Origin: Erigeron canadensis
Taxonomy: Eukaryota > Streptophyta > Magnoliopsida > Asterales > Asteraceae
Length of the DNA stretch: 64,000 nucleotides
Direction: 5' to 3'
Assembly (NCBI RefSeq): GCF_010389155.1
Contig: NC_057764.1
Span: forward strand, 43,904,275 to 43,968,274
Part shown: positions 1-11,746 of the stretch, one piece after another
Layout of the letters: each line of letters starts with the position of its first letter
Position numbering within the stretch: the stretch's first letter is position 1
Translations under genes and position numbers: made by a program
The notes under the pieces: model-generated
The model's database searches: none
What the model was told of the DNA's origin: nothing
The model's input: the letters and a program-made list of their open reading frames with translations, nothing else

Positions 1-801
1 TTAAAAAGTTACACAATCATTTCATTATTTTCTAAAAGGTATCCACTACTTTTTTTAATTAAATTTTTTTATATCAAATACCTACACCACTTGATGCATC
101 TGTCATCACCAACGTTGCTGCCGCCGTTACCATCCGTCGTTGCCACTACATCACTGTTACTACCATCGTCGCCGCATTGCACGGTTACCATGCTCGTTGT
201 TAATAATGTATAAAATAAATTAAAAGAGATATTAAAACCACTTCAATTTGTGTGCCAAAAACGATAATATGGAACAACATGCCTTATCTTTGCTTTCATG
301 TTGGACCTCTTACATAGTATATATTTTGGTTATTACTTTATCATATTTTTTTTCTCAAATGATGTGTTTTGTTCTTTCTTTGGTGAGCATGTTCTTTGAT
401 GAAGCCCATGTTCCTTTCTTTTCCAGTTTTATAAGAAAAAAAAAAGACAAAAAACATTCAGCACCATTCGTCACGTGACTTTAGGACAATACACATGATG
501 ACATGCTGGCCAACTGCTTTACGTCTATTCTTATTTCAGAAAATTAGTGGCAAATAGCAATTAGGCCCCCTCAACCATTTCCTAACTATAGTTAATAATA
601 GGATTAATAGCTAAGATTTCTAATGTCACCAGCAGTTTGGTCACATCAAAGAATTAATTGCTTTGACACTTATAATTAAAATGATAACGTTGATAAAATT
701 TGTACAATAATAATAACGCTTTAAACTTGTAAATAAGTTAATATTCACTATACCAATATGTTTTGAGGTTAAAATATGGATATATATTTCTTAAATTTCA
801 G
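1..801. other. Upstream/intron region of the DUF642 gene, no exon identified
   Basis: AT-rich non-coding DNA. The DUF642 gene needs a short first exon with a signal peptide ending one base into a glycine codon. I searched the + strand here and found no such exon. An ORF at 270-478 is hydrophobic, but its possible splice donor is in the wrong phase. The exon is probably further upstream, beyond the window, or lost. Confidence 0.5.
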
Positions 802-1960
802 GATTTTTGCCAAATGGTCAATTCGAATATGGGCCAAAGCCTCACCAGATGAAGGGTACTAGAGTGATCGACCCAAAGGCGATACCAAACTGGGAACTCA
901 CCGGGTTTGTTGAGTACATAAAATCGGGTCAAAAACAAGGTGACATGTTGCTAGTAGTACCTGAAGGAGCTTTTGCAGTTAGGCTAGGAGAGGATGCATC
1001 CATAAAGACAAAGGTTAATGTGAAAAAGGGGTTGTTTTATTCCATCACATTTAACGTGGCTAGAACTTGTGCACAAGAGGAAAGGTTGAATGTCTCGGTG
1101 TCTCCGAATTCAGAGCCCAATGATTGGGGAATCTTGCCAATGCAAACCATGTATAGCAGCAATGGTTGGGATACTTACTCATGGGGGTTCTTGGCTGAAG
1201 CTAATAACATTGAGATCGTGATCCATAATCCAAGTGTCGAGAAAGACCCGGCTTGTGGTCCTCTCATTGATTCCATTGCACTAAAGGCCTTATTCCCCCC
1301 TAGAAGAACCAATGGTAAGAAAAAAGAAGAGTAATTTAGTCTCGTTTAGTTACATTCGATAATTAATTAGTCCCAAATACTTAAAATGATTAATAATCAT
1401 TATCTTGCTATATATTGTTAACTTCAGTTAATATGTTGAAGAATGGTGATTTTGAAGAGGGTCCATTTGTATTACCAAAAACCGACGTTGGTGGAGTTCT
1501 AATCCCTCCTAACATCGAGGACGACCATTCCCCTCTCCCTGGTTGGATGATTGAGTCATTAAAAGCCGTGAAGTACTTGGACTCGGAACATTTTGCTATC
1601 CCAAAGGGCAAAAGAGCCGTGGAACTCATTGCGGGAAAAGAAAGTGCCATTGCCCAGGTGGTCAAGACCATCCCGGGCAAAGTATATGCACTTTCTTTTG
1701 TAGTTGGGGATGCCAACAACGCATGTGAGGGGTCCATGATTGTAGAGGCATTTGCGGGTAAAAACACTCTTAGGGTGCCTTATGAATCCAAGGGCAAGGG
1801 TGGGTACAAACAAGCCGTTCTTAAGTTCAAGGCCGTGACAGCACGTACAAGAATTAGGTTCTTGAGTACATTCTATCAGATGAAGACTGATGGTTCTCTT
1901 TGTGGTCCAATCATCGATGATGTAAGATTGATTGGGGTTCGATATGCTAAACATGCTTAA
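802..1960 (+). CDS. DUF642 cell-wall protein (DGR/BIIDXI-like), 5' partial
   Basis: Secreted cell-wall protein of the plant DUF642 family; characterised members bind pectin methylesterase or cellulose and act in wall remodelling. Two exons are visible: 802-1314 (acceptor AG at 800-801; ends one base into a codon before GTAAGA) and 1428-1960 (after TTCAG; stop TAA). The junction reads RTN-V-NMLKNGDFEEG. The two DUF642 repeats each begin with the family signature (LPNGQFEYGP and LKNGDFEEGP). Other family blocks are AIPNWELTGFVEYI, RTCAQEERLNVSV, DPACGPLID, DDHSPLPGWM and GSLCGPIIDD. Together the exons give about 348 residues, matching the mature part of full-length members. Missing is the N-terminal signal-peptide exon, which normally precedes the first LPNG motif. 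No internal stop or frameshift is seen, so it is probably functional if exon 1 exists upstream. Confidence 0.93.
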
Positions 1961-3739
1961 TTTGTTTTAGTTCTTCGCCCGGATAATCAAAAGCGTGGCA
2001 TAGGGATGCTTGATCGTCACCTATGATGTTTATTTAGCACGTTATGTTATTATAGTTGTGTAATGTTATTTCTATTCGTGTGCTAGAAAGAAAAAAACAC
2101 GTTTTAAAGTACTTGTTATACTGTTGAACCGATGTTTGCCGGAATAGATCATATGAAGCAGTTATTCTATTAAGCAATAATTCAAGTATCATGTTCAAAT
2201 TCAAGAAGTAGATTACCTTTATAAGTTTAATCTATTCAAAGTAAGATAAATAACATTGGTTATGTGTAATTGGTCAGCATGAGATATATGTGTTAAATGG
2301 TATCCGTTGGTAACTCTCAACACAAACAAATACTCAAAAGCAAACCAACATCTGTTTACAAATTTTTATTAATCAAGCAATTAAATTTAATTATAAAAAT
2401 GCTACTTCTGGATTGGAGGAATTTACGGAGGATAGATGCATTTTTTTAAAATTTTTTTTAAAAAAACTTGACTATATGGACTAAAGGTTAATAAAACTGA
2501 AAGGATGTAAACATGTAAGTGAGGTAAACCCAAACTACGCCAGTAGTGACCCTTACCGCCCATAATATTCTTATTCTAAGGATCAATAAATCAAAAATCA
2601 CATTGTTACAGATAACGCAACAACGCATTTCTGTTCTGGATAATCAAGTCACATTAGAGATACATCTACTAAGGACATCATGCTCTTTAAGGGATTTAAA
2701 GTTGATGAAGAAAAAGCTCTATAATTTCTAGAAGAAACATAAGTTGCTAAAGTCCTAAATAGTCTCATACATATAATCAAGGTCATCGATAAGCTAAGCT
2801 TACTAAGTGGCCATTTGAAAAAAAAAAACGATGAACGTACAAGGATTTGAGATAAACGACACTTTTGGGGAGTGCATCATCCATTCATCCCTAAGCCAAA
2901 CAACAAAAAGTACCTGTGAGCGAGGCCCATAGTGAATGCACCTAAAAACAATAATAAATCAATAGATATAGATAATAGTGGGAAATGTATTGTTTTTGTA
3001 CTTGTACAAACATAGTAGGAACTGTAAGTTGCAAGAGGGGCTTGTCACAAAATTCCTTCCTTTTGTACCCTGCAAAAAAGAAAGAAAAAAAAAAAGGGTA
3101 TGACAATCTCATGGTTATTTACTATTGACGTATTGATCTAAACTTGAATTTAAGCATTCTTGAATACCACTGACAATTCTCATATACGAGTATATAACAG
3201 CAGCATGAAACATCACAGCAAGACCACAAAGAAGCGATCAAATGCTAGCTATTTTCCCTAACAAACATATCAACTGTGTTAATATAGCCTCCGTTACCTC
3301 CATGTTAATGAATACAGTGAACCAACTATTATATCTTTAACCATGAATGAATTAGCCAAGAAATATGACACCAATCAGACAGCTTTTTGAAAAAGAAAAA
3401 AAGTTGAATGCAAACAATGTTTTGTGTACAAAGACTAATACATGGATTAATAGATGAAAAACGAACGAAACTAAAAAAGCATGTATTAGCTAAGTGAGCA
3501 AGCCTGCAAGCTTCGACCCACAAGGATCCAAGTCGTGTAATCTTAGTGTTGGTATAAGGCAGGGGTCCGTGTTTTCTGGTAATATGGCTACCAAAAAGCT
3601 TCTAATCTTCGAGCTATGCCTCTTATTGAATGTTATGAATCGTCATTTGCCAAGTTGTGTTATACAGTCCTTATATGGCCTAACTTGGTCACACAATTAG
3701 GAGCAGAACATAGAAGTGGCAGGCAATTGTTAACTCATC
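1961..3739. other. Intergenic, no gene
   Basis: 3' flank of the DUF642 gene up to the copia insertion. It is AT-rich, with short homopolymer runs (for example 3085-3099) and no conserved coding signal on either strand. The short ORFs at 2546-2731 and 3494-3700 have no recognisable domain. Confidence 0.6.
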
Positions 3740-3934
3740 TGTCGTTCAATGAGAATGATTTTGGTTTTTTCTATTGATCTTAAAAACGATTATAAGAGAT
3801 CTCTATATATACAAGTCATTAAAACTATTTATGGAAACATAGGTCAATATGACCGACTCTAATTCTGGACCGATCCTATCTCTTGTATGCTTTGGGAAGT
3901 GATGAACCCGTTTCTGATCCCACTTTATCTAACA
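3740..3934 (-). repeat. 3' LTR of the copia element
   Basis: Read on the + strand it starts TGTCGTTCAATG and ends CTTTATCTAACA, so it has the TG...CA ends of an LTR. It is identical to 8634-8828 except at 3933 (C here, A at 8827). The stop codon of pol (TAG at 3929-3931) lies inside it. Confidence 0.96.
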
Positions 3935-6900
3935 CTCCCCCTCAAGTTGAATATCAGGATTACCGAAATTCAACTTGCTTAAACATTTATGAAACATAGT
4001 TGTTCCCACAGCTTTGGTTAGAATATCAGCAAGTTGTTCTTCAGACTTAACAAACGGTAACTTGATGACTCCATTCTCCAATTTTTCTTTTATAAAATGA
4101 CGATCAACTTCCACATGCTTGGTTCTATCATGTTGAACTGGATTCTCTGAGATCTGGATAGCAGCTTCGTTATCACTCATGATTCGAATACTTTTCTTGG
4201 GAGCAAAACCTATTTCAGACATAAGTTTTCTCAACCACAATGCTTCTGCTAATCCTCTAGCTATACCTCTAAACTCAGCTTCAGCACTTGATAAGGAGAC
4301 AACTTTTTGTTTTTTACTTTTCCATGTAACCAAATTATCACCTATCATTGAAAAATATCCAGAAGTTGACCTTCGATTACCTTTGTCTCCTGCCCAATCT
4401 GCATCTGTATATATCTGAATCTTGAGATGTCCATTAGCATTAAACAACACCCCATGACCTGAAGTCCCTTTAAGATACCTTATAATTCGCAGAACTGCAT
4501 CCATATGATCTTCCTGAGGTTGGTGCATAAATTGACTAACCACTCCAACAGCATATGCTATGTCTGGACGAGTATGAGCCAAATAAATAAGTTTCCCTAC
4601 CAACCTTTGATATCTATTTTTGTCAGTGGCTTTAGCATCTGTCTTTATAAACAACTTCTGATTGACGACCATGGGTGTGTCTGCTGGCTTGCAATCAATC
4701 ATTCCTGTTTCAGCTAAAAGATCTAATATATACTTTTTCTGACAAATAAAAATTCCACGCTTAGACCTTGAAACTTCTATTCCAAGAAAATACTTCAGAT
4801 CTCCCAAATCTTTCATTTCAAATTCTGCAAACAAAGCTGTTTTCAGTTGATCAATCTCCTTTTCATCATTTCCTGTGAATCATGTCATCAACATAAATTA
4901 TTAGACATGTTACTAGATTCCCTCTATGACGAAGGAACAATGTGTGATCAGAATTGCTTTGTTGATATCCATAATTCTTCATCGCAAGAGTAAATCTTCC
5001 AAACCAAGCTCTAGGTGACTGTTTAAGTCCATACAAGGACTTCTTCAACCTACAAACTTCCCCGTGTTTAAAATTATGGGAAAAACCTGGAGGAGGATCC
5101 ATATACACTTCCTCTTTTAATTCTCCGTGTAAAAAAGCATTTTTCACGTCGAATTGATGAAGAGGCCACCCCTGATTTGCTGCTATTGAGAAAAGAACCC
5201 TTACTGTATCTAGCTTTGCAACTGGAGAAAAAGTTTCTGAATAGTCAATGCCATAGGTCTGAGTGTACCCTTTGGCAACAAGTCTCGCTTTATATCTTTC
5301 TACATCCCCATTTGGTTTATATTTGATGGTATATATCCACCTACACCCTACTGGATTCTTTCCTTTTGGAAGAATACACTTTTCCCATGTATCATTCTTC
5401 ATAAGAGCCTCCATTTCACTATCCATAGCATCTTTCCAATTTTTTAACTTCAAGGCATGCTCTACATCTGACGGGAGCTCTTCTGAGTATAGTTTTGCGG
5501 CAAATGCTTTTGCTTCTTTGGAGGAAAAACCTTCTGCAATATTAGCAAAGTTGTCTACCGGATACTTAGTTAACCGAGAACTCTTCTCTGGAGAATATCG
5601 CTTTGCAGGAATTCCTCTGGTAGACCTTGGTGGGAGAATATATCCTTTTGAGCACTTTCTGGAGGAGTTACTTTTTCTATATTTTCTGACTCTCCATTAA
5701 CATTTTCCTGCACTTCATTAGCCGGAATATCCATATTATTCGAAGTATGACTTGGATCAGAACTACTTACCTTGGATATCAGGTCAGGATTTGGGTTGTT
5801 ACTTTGAGATGAGGACTGTACATCTTTATCTGGAGTCTGAACTTCTGACGATGAAATAGTGGTCTGAACTTCTGATGAATATTGAAGCCAACTCAGTGTG
5901 TCACTTTGTTTCTCCCCCTGACCACTGAGTTCCTGAGAGTAGAAATACTTGGTTTCCAAAAAATCACAATTCATCGTAGTAAACATACGATGAGTTATAG
6001 GATTGTAACATCTATATCCCTTTTGAGTAACCCCATATCCCACAAAGACACATTTTTCAGCACACGGTTCGAGTTTATTACGATATGATTTTGGAATATG
6101 AACAAAAACTGTGCATCCAAACACTTTAGGCTGCAAAGTAAGAACTGATGGAAGCTTATGAAACTCAGACAGAACTTTTAAAGGGGTTTTCATATCGAGA
6201 ATTTTCGTAGGAAGACGATTGAGCAGGTAGGTAGCAGTAGCTAATGCTTCGGGCCAAAAACTTTTTGGAACTAATGACTCAATAACAAGTGCCCTAGTCA
6301 TTTCTAAAAGAAGCCTATTTTTCCTTTCAGCCACACCATTTTGTTCGGGGGTGTGAGGACAAGTGGTTTGATGAATTATTCCTTTGGATTGAAAAAATTG
6401 GTTCATTTGTGAATTCACATATTCTCCACCATTATCTGTTCTCATTATTTTGATAGATTTTTGAAATTGAGTTTGAACCATGTTATAGAAAACAGTAAAT
6501 CTATCATAAACGTCATCTTTATTTTTCAAAAAATAAATCCAAGTCATCCGGGTGCAATCATCAACAAAAATCACAAAATACTTGAAGTTTTGACCTCCAA
6601 CAACCGGTGCAGTACCCCACACATCCGAATGAACCAATGAAAAAGGAAATTCAACTCTAGTGTTACGAGGTTTAAAAGTTTGCCTATGACTTTTTGCTAA
6701 AATGCAAGTTTCACAATCAATCTTTTTATTTAAAGGAAAAAGTTTTGGAAACAGAACATGTAAATAACTAACTGATGAATGCCCCAATCTTCTATGCCAT
6801 AACCACGCTTCTCTTTCACTAGTCCCATGAGCAAGCATGACGTTTCCACTTTCAGTAACTTCATCAACATAATACAGTCCTCCTCTCTCAGTGCCACGCC

Positions 6901-7400
6901 CAATAATCCGTCCCGTCCTGATATTCTGTAACAAACAAAAAGTTGGATGCATGAGAACTGAGCAATTAAGTTCTTTTGTCACATGACTTATTGACAAAAG
7001 TTTATGTGATAACGCAGGAACATAAAGACAATTGGTTAAATTGATGTTTGGAGAAATTTTAACAGTTCCCCCATTCATAACATTCATTTTTCCCTTGTTA
7101 GCAGCCTCTATATGAGTTTTTCGAGGTTTAGTAAAATTTGAAAAATCAAATAATTCATAAGTCATAGTGTCAGTTGCACCGCAATCAAAAATCCATGATC
7201 CATTCCACTTATTAGACTGAACCATATTTTTTCCTCTTTTTATTCTAGATGGGCTTATATTTGATCCACAAACAAGTCCATTCCCCTTGTTATTGTTTTC
7301 GGCCGATCTACTCCAAACCCTTCCCCCACATGTTGTTTCATTATTATTAATATATATATATGTGGAAAAGGAGAGTGTGACCGTGTGAGAGAATGAGTAT
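3929..7400 (-). pseudogene. copia pol (protease-integrase-RT-RNase H), frame-broken
   Basis: Polyprotein segment in three open pieces in different frames. Piece 1 (7225-5570, open upstream to about 7390) has the protease site WIFDCGATDTM, the integrase zinc region (HRRLGH...CETC) and the DDE-type residues (HSDVWG, RTDNGGEY, EQNGVAERKN). Piece 2 (about 5645-4866) starts with the linker ILPPRSTRGIPAKRYSPEK and runs into reverse transcriptase to YVDDMI. Piece 3 (4834-3929) holds the end of RT and RNase H (TDADWAGDKGNRRSTSGY, SSAEAEFRG, SDNEAA) and stops in the LTR. The break near 5646-5649 looks like loss of one base in an A/T run; the break near 4880 looks like loss of two bases just after YVDDMI. 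Sequencing or assembly indels could also explain them. Confidence 0.93.
3935..3946 (-). promoter_or_regulatory. Polypurine tract of the copia element
   Basis: On the minus strand the bases next to the 3' LTR read TTGAGGGGGAG followed by TGTTAGATAAAG, the standard plus-strand priming tract abutting an LTR. Confidence 0.85.
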
Positions 7401-8538
7401 TATATCTCATTCTCTGTCTACCTTCCACCACTGAAAAACTGGTCCCTTCTTCTTCAATTTTCCCAGCCGCCGCAACCCCACCAAAACCTTTTTCTGATCG
7501 ACGGTAGTCACTGTTATCTTTGGTGGTGATGTTGTTTCGAGCGGTAGGGTTTGATTGTGCTTTATCCTTTTCTGATGATATAAACCGCCGCCCCTTTTTG
7601 TTCTCAATGCACCAAGCCGGATAACCCACTAATCGGAAGCACTGATCTTTTGTGTGCCGTTTCATACCACACTCGTCACATGTAAGATGTGATTTGTCAT
7701 CTTGGGCCATCGACTTGTTCTTATCATCGAATCGATTGTATCTTTTGGTTGCAAAACCAAACCCATATTCTTCTTTAACAACCAAACCGGTGGCTATTCC
7801 TTGTGTTTCTCCAGCAGTGATGGTGGTTGCTCCCAATATATTTTGGTGAGCGGCCTCCTTCCGGATGGTAGAATAAGCAACTTCAGCCGCCGGCAAAGGG
7901 TCGATACGAAGAATTTCTCTTTTGACGGATTCAAATCGCCGATCTAATCCACTCAAAAATTGAAATAATTTTTGATCCGATCGAATCTTGTTATAGGCTT
8001 TGATATCCTCTGTACACTTCATTGGATTCGGATCGATACGATCAATCTCGCCCCAAATTCCTTGAAGTGAAATCCAAAAATCTTCTATGGATTTGTCGGC
8101 TTGTTTGATTTCGTTGGCTGTAACATGAAGATTGTAAGCTTGTAATTTATCCTTGCCACTACTATAAGTCGTGACAAGAGCATCCCATAACTCTTTGGCG
8201 GTGGAGAAATCAGTTAGATTTCCGGCAATATTCGGCTCTATATTTTGGATAAGCCAAGAGAATACAATAAGATCCTCCTGCTCCCAAGTTTCAAACTTTT
8301 CGGATGATGACTTCTCAGAAGGTAATTCAGTTAAGTGTTTTAATAAACTTTTTGATTTTCCGCCTATGGCAACTCGAATCATTCGAGCCCATAGAGCATA
8401 GTTTTGACTGTTGAGCTTGAGATTGATTTGAAGGTTGTCGGATAATTTTGGATTTTGAGATTGGTGGCTGTTGTTTTGTAAAAAGTTTGTTAATTGTAAT
8501 GCCAAGTCATTACCAGAGCCGCCGGTTTCTCCGGCCAT
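7255..8538 (-). CDS. copia Gag-like ORF with zinc knuckle
   Basis: A 427-residue ORF on the minus strand starting MAGETGGSGN, about 95 bp inside the 5' LTR. It has the copia Gag core (SQNYALWARMIRVAI, LWDALVTTYSSGKDKLQAYNL) and a CCHC knuckle CDECGMKRHTKDQC (C-X2-C-X4-H-X4-C) that packages RNA. In most plant copia elements gag and pol form one frame. Here the gag frame ends at 7255 while the protease frame runs in parallel from about 7390, so a frameshift lies between about 7260 and 7390. The last 60 or so residues are therefore probably out of the original frame. Confidence 0.9.
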   Translation of the reverse strand: MAGETGGSGNDLALQLTNFLQNNSHQSQNPKLSDNLQINLKLNSQNYALWARMIRVAIGGKSKSLLKHLTELPSEKSSSEKFETWEQEDLIVFSWLIQNIEPNIAGNLTDFSTAKELWDALVTTYSSGKDKLQAYNLHVTANEIKQADKSIEDFWISLQGIWGEIDRIDPNPMKCTEDIKAYNKIRSDQKLFQFLSGLDRRFESVKREILRIDPLPAAEVAYSTIRKEAAHQNILGATTITAGETQGIATGLVVKEEYGFGFATKRYNRFDDKNKSMAQDDKSHLTCDECGMKRHTKDQCFRLVGYPAWCIENKKGRRFISSEKDKAQSNPTARNNITTKDNSDYRRSEKGFGGVAAAGKIEEEGTSFSVVEGRQRMRYNTHSLTRSHSPFPHIYILIIMKQHVGEGFGVDRPKTITRGMDLFVDQI

Positions 8539-8620
8539 GGTGGCTCAGGTTTTGATTTTAGGTGATATAGTTTGAGGGATAAAAAAAAACGGTAGATGAT
8601 GAAACCCTAAGTCGATTTAG

Positions 8621-8633
8621 GGCTCTGATACCA
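8621..8633 (-). promoter_or_regulatory. Primer-binding site, initiator-Met tRNA type
   Basis: Immediately inside the 5' LTR the minus strand reads TGGTATCAGAGCC, the usual plant copia site complementary to the 3' end of the initiator methionine tRNA. Confidence 0.93.
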
Positions 8634-8828
8634 TGTCGTTCAATGAGAATGATTTTGGTTTTTTCTATTGATCTTAAAAACGATTATAAGAGATCTCTAT
8701 ATATACAAGTCATTAAAACTATTTATGGAAACATAGGTCAATATGACCGACTCTAATTCTGGACCGATCCTATCTCTTGTATGCTTTGGGAAGTGATGAA
8801 CCCGTTTCTGATCCCACTTTATCTAAAA
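8634..8828 (-). repeat. 5' LTR of the copia element
   Basis: Matches the other LTR at 194 of 195 positions. The single difference (A at 8827 for C) alters the terminal dinucleotide from TG to TT in element orientation. Confidence 0.95.
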
Positions 8829-8950
8829 GCATCAATAATTGAACTTGATAAGAAATTTTTCTTGAAGAGTATCAACTGTATTTTAACTAACCAATCAATA
8901 CTATTCAAAAGAAAATAACCACCACTTATCCAACATAAGAATATAAGATA

Positions 8951-9357
8951 TCTATACTAGCAAAAAGTCTATGTCTAAATTTTAAGTTTCATCATTTACA
9001 TTCTTAAAATGTCTCTATCAATTCTATATTTACTTAAAATAATTACTCGTATAATACTCTTTCTCTCTCCTAAAATCTCAACCAATCATTTTTTTTTCTC
9101 TCTCCTCCATAAATCATTTATTCCTCCAATTCATTCAAAATCTTTTATCTCAAAAACCGTACATCGATAAATTATAAAAATTATATGGGTGTTATTAAAA
9201 TTTCATGCTCTTTCATTAGAGGTGTCATTCGATATACTTTTGACGAATTTTTAAATCCGAAGACAGAACCCGTACGGTTAAGGCATTTGACTATCACACT
9301 CTATGACCTATCACCCCCACCATCTCATCGCTGCAAAACGCGGGTACTTACTCTCGT
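8951..9357 (+). mobile_element. Helitron-like non-autonomous element, copy A
   Basis: Starts TCTATACTA and ends with a small hairpin region (CGCTGCAAAACGCGGG) followed by TACTTACTCTCGT. A close relative lies at 55788-56203 and a 5'-shortened one at 23520-23812; all share a central block that gives a spurious ORF here (9185-9391). There are no terminal inverted repeats. The Helitron assignment rests on the 5' TC, the subterminal 3' hairpin and family resemblance. The final CTCGT differs from the usual CTRRT. Confidence 0.5.
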
Positions 9358-10400
9358 CCAACATAAGAAGCCATACCTTTCCAGCAACTGATCACACCGT
9401 TCATAACAAAAAAATATATAGAAAGAAAACCATGGACAAAGACATACTTATTTGGGGCCTGGTATTACCTCAATCCAGATTCCAGAGGGAACAATTTTAG
9501 TATTACGTCGATCATTTTCTTTTGTACTGAACATGAAATATCTAGCCAAGGAATAGCGATATCAAAACCGCAATATGGACCAAGACTGAGAACGAAATTG
9601 TAAAACTTAAAAGATTAAAGAACTTGAATGGATTCCAGTATTACTAAAGGTTAAGAATATTAGCTACAAAGCACAAATCTTATAAGCAAATTATTAGAGT
9701 AAACAATAAGGTACCATACTTATCGTTATAGTAATATGAAATAGATTCCAATCACTTCCACTATCTACCAATATATATAACAAGGTGCTAAATTCATTCC
9801 TAAACAAAAAAAAACCCTTAGATGAATTCCATCTTTGATTTAGAGCCATTAAATCAAATTTAACTATTTTATCTTTCTTAAATGACAATATTAATACTTA
9901 AACTTTTTATGATTATACAAAAAATAACCCTTTAAAAATAATTTACACTTTTTGATTAAAAAATATGAAGTTACATTAGTCGTCAATTAGACCGCTTAAC
10001 AGTGTCCAAAAACTTCGTTTTTAGGCATGAAGTTTGCTTTTATAACAAACCTTAGTCATTCGCGACCCCTACTCTAATCAAAAGACTAAAAGCATAAAAT
10101 AAATCCAAAAAAGTTAAATAAGGTATATGTCATCATCATTTGATCTAATGACTCTAAATAAAAGTTAAAACTCATCTAAGAGTCCTTATTTTTTCAATTA
10201 TAAATTAAGGTTTCTCTTTAATATATATTTAATGATAATAAAATAATATGCGTGACTATTGTGATTACTATTATAAAAGGAATTTGAAAAATAATAATGT
10301 TTTTACATACAACTATATTAGTAATGTACTTTACATTTACCAAAAAAAAAAATATATTCCAACCTCTTTTTCTTTTCTTTTTTTCCTATTCTTTTTTCTG
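9358..10400. other. Intergenic, no gene
   Basis: AT-rich DNA without a supported gene. The stretch at 10120-10225 resembles the DNA at 55145-55235 (gatctaatg...ctcatctaa...), a minor dispersed repeat. Confidence 0.5.
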
Positions 10401-10675
10401 AACAGCAGTGGTGATTGGACTCAGCGGCATGTCTCTCTATCGCCCAGTAAAGATAGACGACGTCACCAGCACAGTCAATCCGAGGGCACGACTGGCGGTG
10501 GAAGTCTCACTACCGTTCTGGAGGAAACCAACTACATGCTAGATAAAACCCCCATGCCCCACCTCTTTTGCAAGGACTTCCCAATATGTCTTTCAAAGGT
10601 TTTGAACCTGTGACCAACATTTGGCTGAAAGACATAAGGGGCTTTGAATGTCCAGTTGGGCTACCAATAGAAAGG
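10400..10675 (-). mobile_element. Probable tRNA-derived SINE, minus strand
   Basis: On the minus strand, 10672-10590 contains an A-box-like TAGCCCAACTGG and a B-box-like AGGTTCAAAACC about 45 bases apart, as in tRNA-derived polymerase III promoters. A GC-rich non-coding body follows, towards 10400. I did not find convincing target duplications, so the ends are approximate. Confidence 0.42.
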
Positions 10676-11009
10676 TGACTAATGTTTCCAACCAAGTGAT
10701 ATACTTTTAAAGAAGAGACTTATGACAACAAAGTCAATGTTTGTATGTATTCTTTATTTATTAATATTTTGTAGGAACAAAATTACAAAATAACCTTAAA
10801 AAGTTTACATTGTACAAAAATTTAAGTCGGACTCCATCCATGGTTATATTTTATAAATTTTACAAAGTTATTATAGAATAAAATCTAAACTTAATACTAA
10901 TGTGTTGCCTGTAATGGATTCTAACTCGACAATTCAAATTATTTAGGATATATTATTTTTCTTTATTTCGATTGATAATGATCACAATTTCATTTTATAT
11001 AATTTTGTG

Positions 11010-11480
11010 TGGAAGGAGCAAGGGGGGGTGGGTCGAACTCGAAAAATGAAATGTAATGGATTGATTGAAAGGCAAATGTCAGGTAAAAAAGTAGGTGGTT
11101 TAGGTTTTGGTGCTCTGGAAGCTCAAAATTTAGCATTGATATGTACAAATGGATATGACATGTGGTTCAAAACTTGGATGCTACGAGGTTTAAAATCATC
11201 CATGTGATTCATGGTTCTGAGTTTGCGTTCCTATGTAAAACAAATGGTAATAATATCTGGACAAATATATGTTCCTCATTATCTGAGGGACACTCGATTG
11301 CTAGCTCTTTAAGATGTTATTAAAGATCAGTTGGGAGTGAAGATAAGACAAGATTATGGAATAATCAGTGGCTTAATGGTGGCAATCTTGCAACTCGGTT
11401 TAGAAGGTTGTATGCCTTGACACCATCTAAAGAACGTGTCATGTGTGATATTTTTTATGATATGACATGAAAATCCGAAT
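11010..11480 (+). pseudogene. LINE reverse-transcriptase remnant (zf-RVT region)
   Basis: Fragments of the C-terminal part of a plant LINE polyprotein. 11067-11130 reads KKVGGLGFGALEAQNLAL, the block that follows the RT domain in plant L1 elements. Further along, in another frame, comes DKTRLWNNQWLNGGNLATRF, the start of the zinc-binding RVT domain. Frameshifts and stops between them show a dead fragment. No poly-A tail or target duplication was found. Confidence 0.7.
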
Positions 11481-11714
11481 GACATCGAGATATTTGTGAT
11501 CACATGGATAAGCAATAACTTTTAGCATTGAATAATTTATTAAATCAATAAGACTTAATGAACAACATAATAATTTTTTGTGAAATTATCAAGGTCAAAA
11601 ACACAAATGTTAATAAAGTGAAATTGAATATTTTAATTCATTAATTATTACTAATTCGTTAACTATTACTTAAGAAAATTATATTTTTAATATATATAAG
11701 TATAAAAATATACT

Positions 11715-11746
11715 TACCCGCGTATTACACGAGACAATAATCTAGT
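11715..11746 (+). mobile_element. Helitron-like 3' terminus
   Basis: ACCCGCGTATTACACGAG, an imperfect palindrome, is followed ten bases later by CTAGT. This is the subterminal hairpin plus CTRR arrangement of a Helitron 3' end. The matching 5' end was not identified. Confidence 0.45.

Larger units (their letters stand above)
3740..8828 (-). mobile_element. Young Ty1/copia LTR retrotransposon, full-length
   Basis: A complete element of 5,089 bp on the minus strand, in the order 5' LTR, primer-binding site, gag, protease, integrase, reverse transcriptase, RNase H, polypurine tract, 3' LTR. The LTRs (195 bp each) differ at one position. The flanks carry a near-perfect 5-bp target duplication (TCATC at 3735-3739, GCATC at 8829-8833). 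Integrase before reverse transcriptase places it in Ty1/copia. The short LTRs and about 5 kb length resemble the Ale/Retrofit type (inference). The coding region is broken in at least three places, so this copy cannot make a full polyprotein without frame recovery, although its LTRs indicate recent insertion. Confidence 0.97.

Noticed and set aside
270..478. Hydrophobic ORF as the missing signal-peptide exon of the DUF642 gene
   Set aside because: The only plausible donor (TTG|GTGAGC) ends in phase 0, but the next exon needs one preceding base; the hydrophobic stretch is also not followed by a typical cleavage site.
9185..9391. Small protein gene
   Set aside because: The ORF lies wholly in a repeated non-coding element with copies at 23.6 and 56 kb, and the initiator and stop are not conserved.
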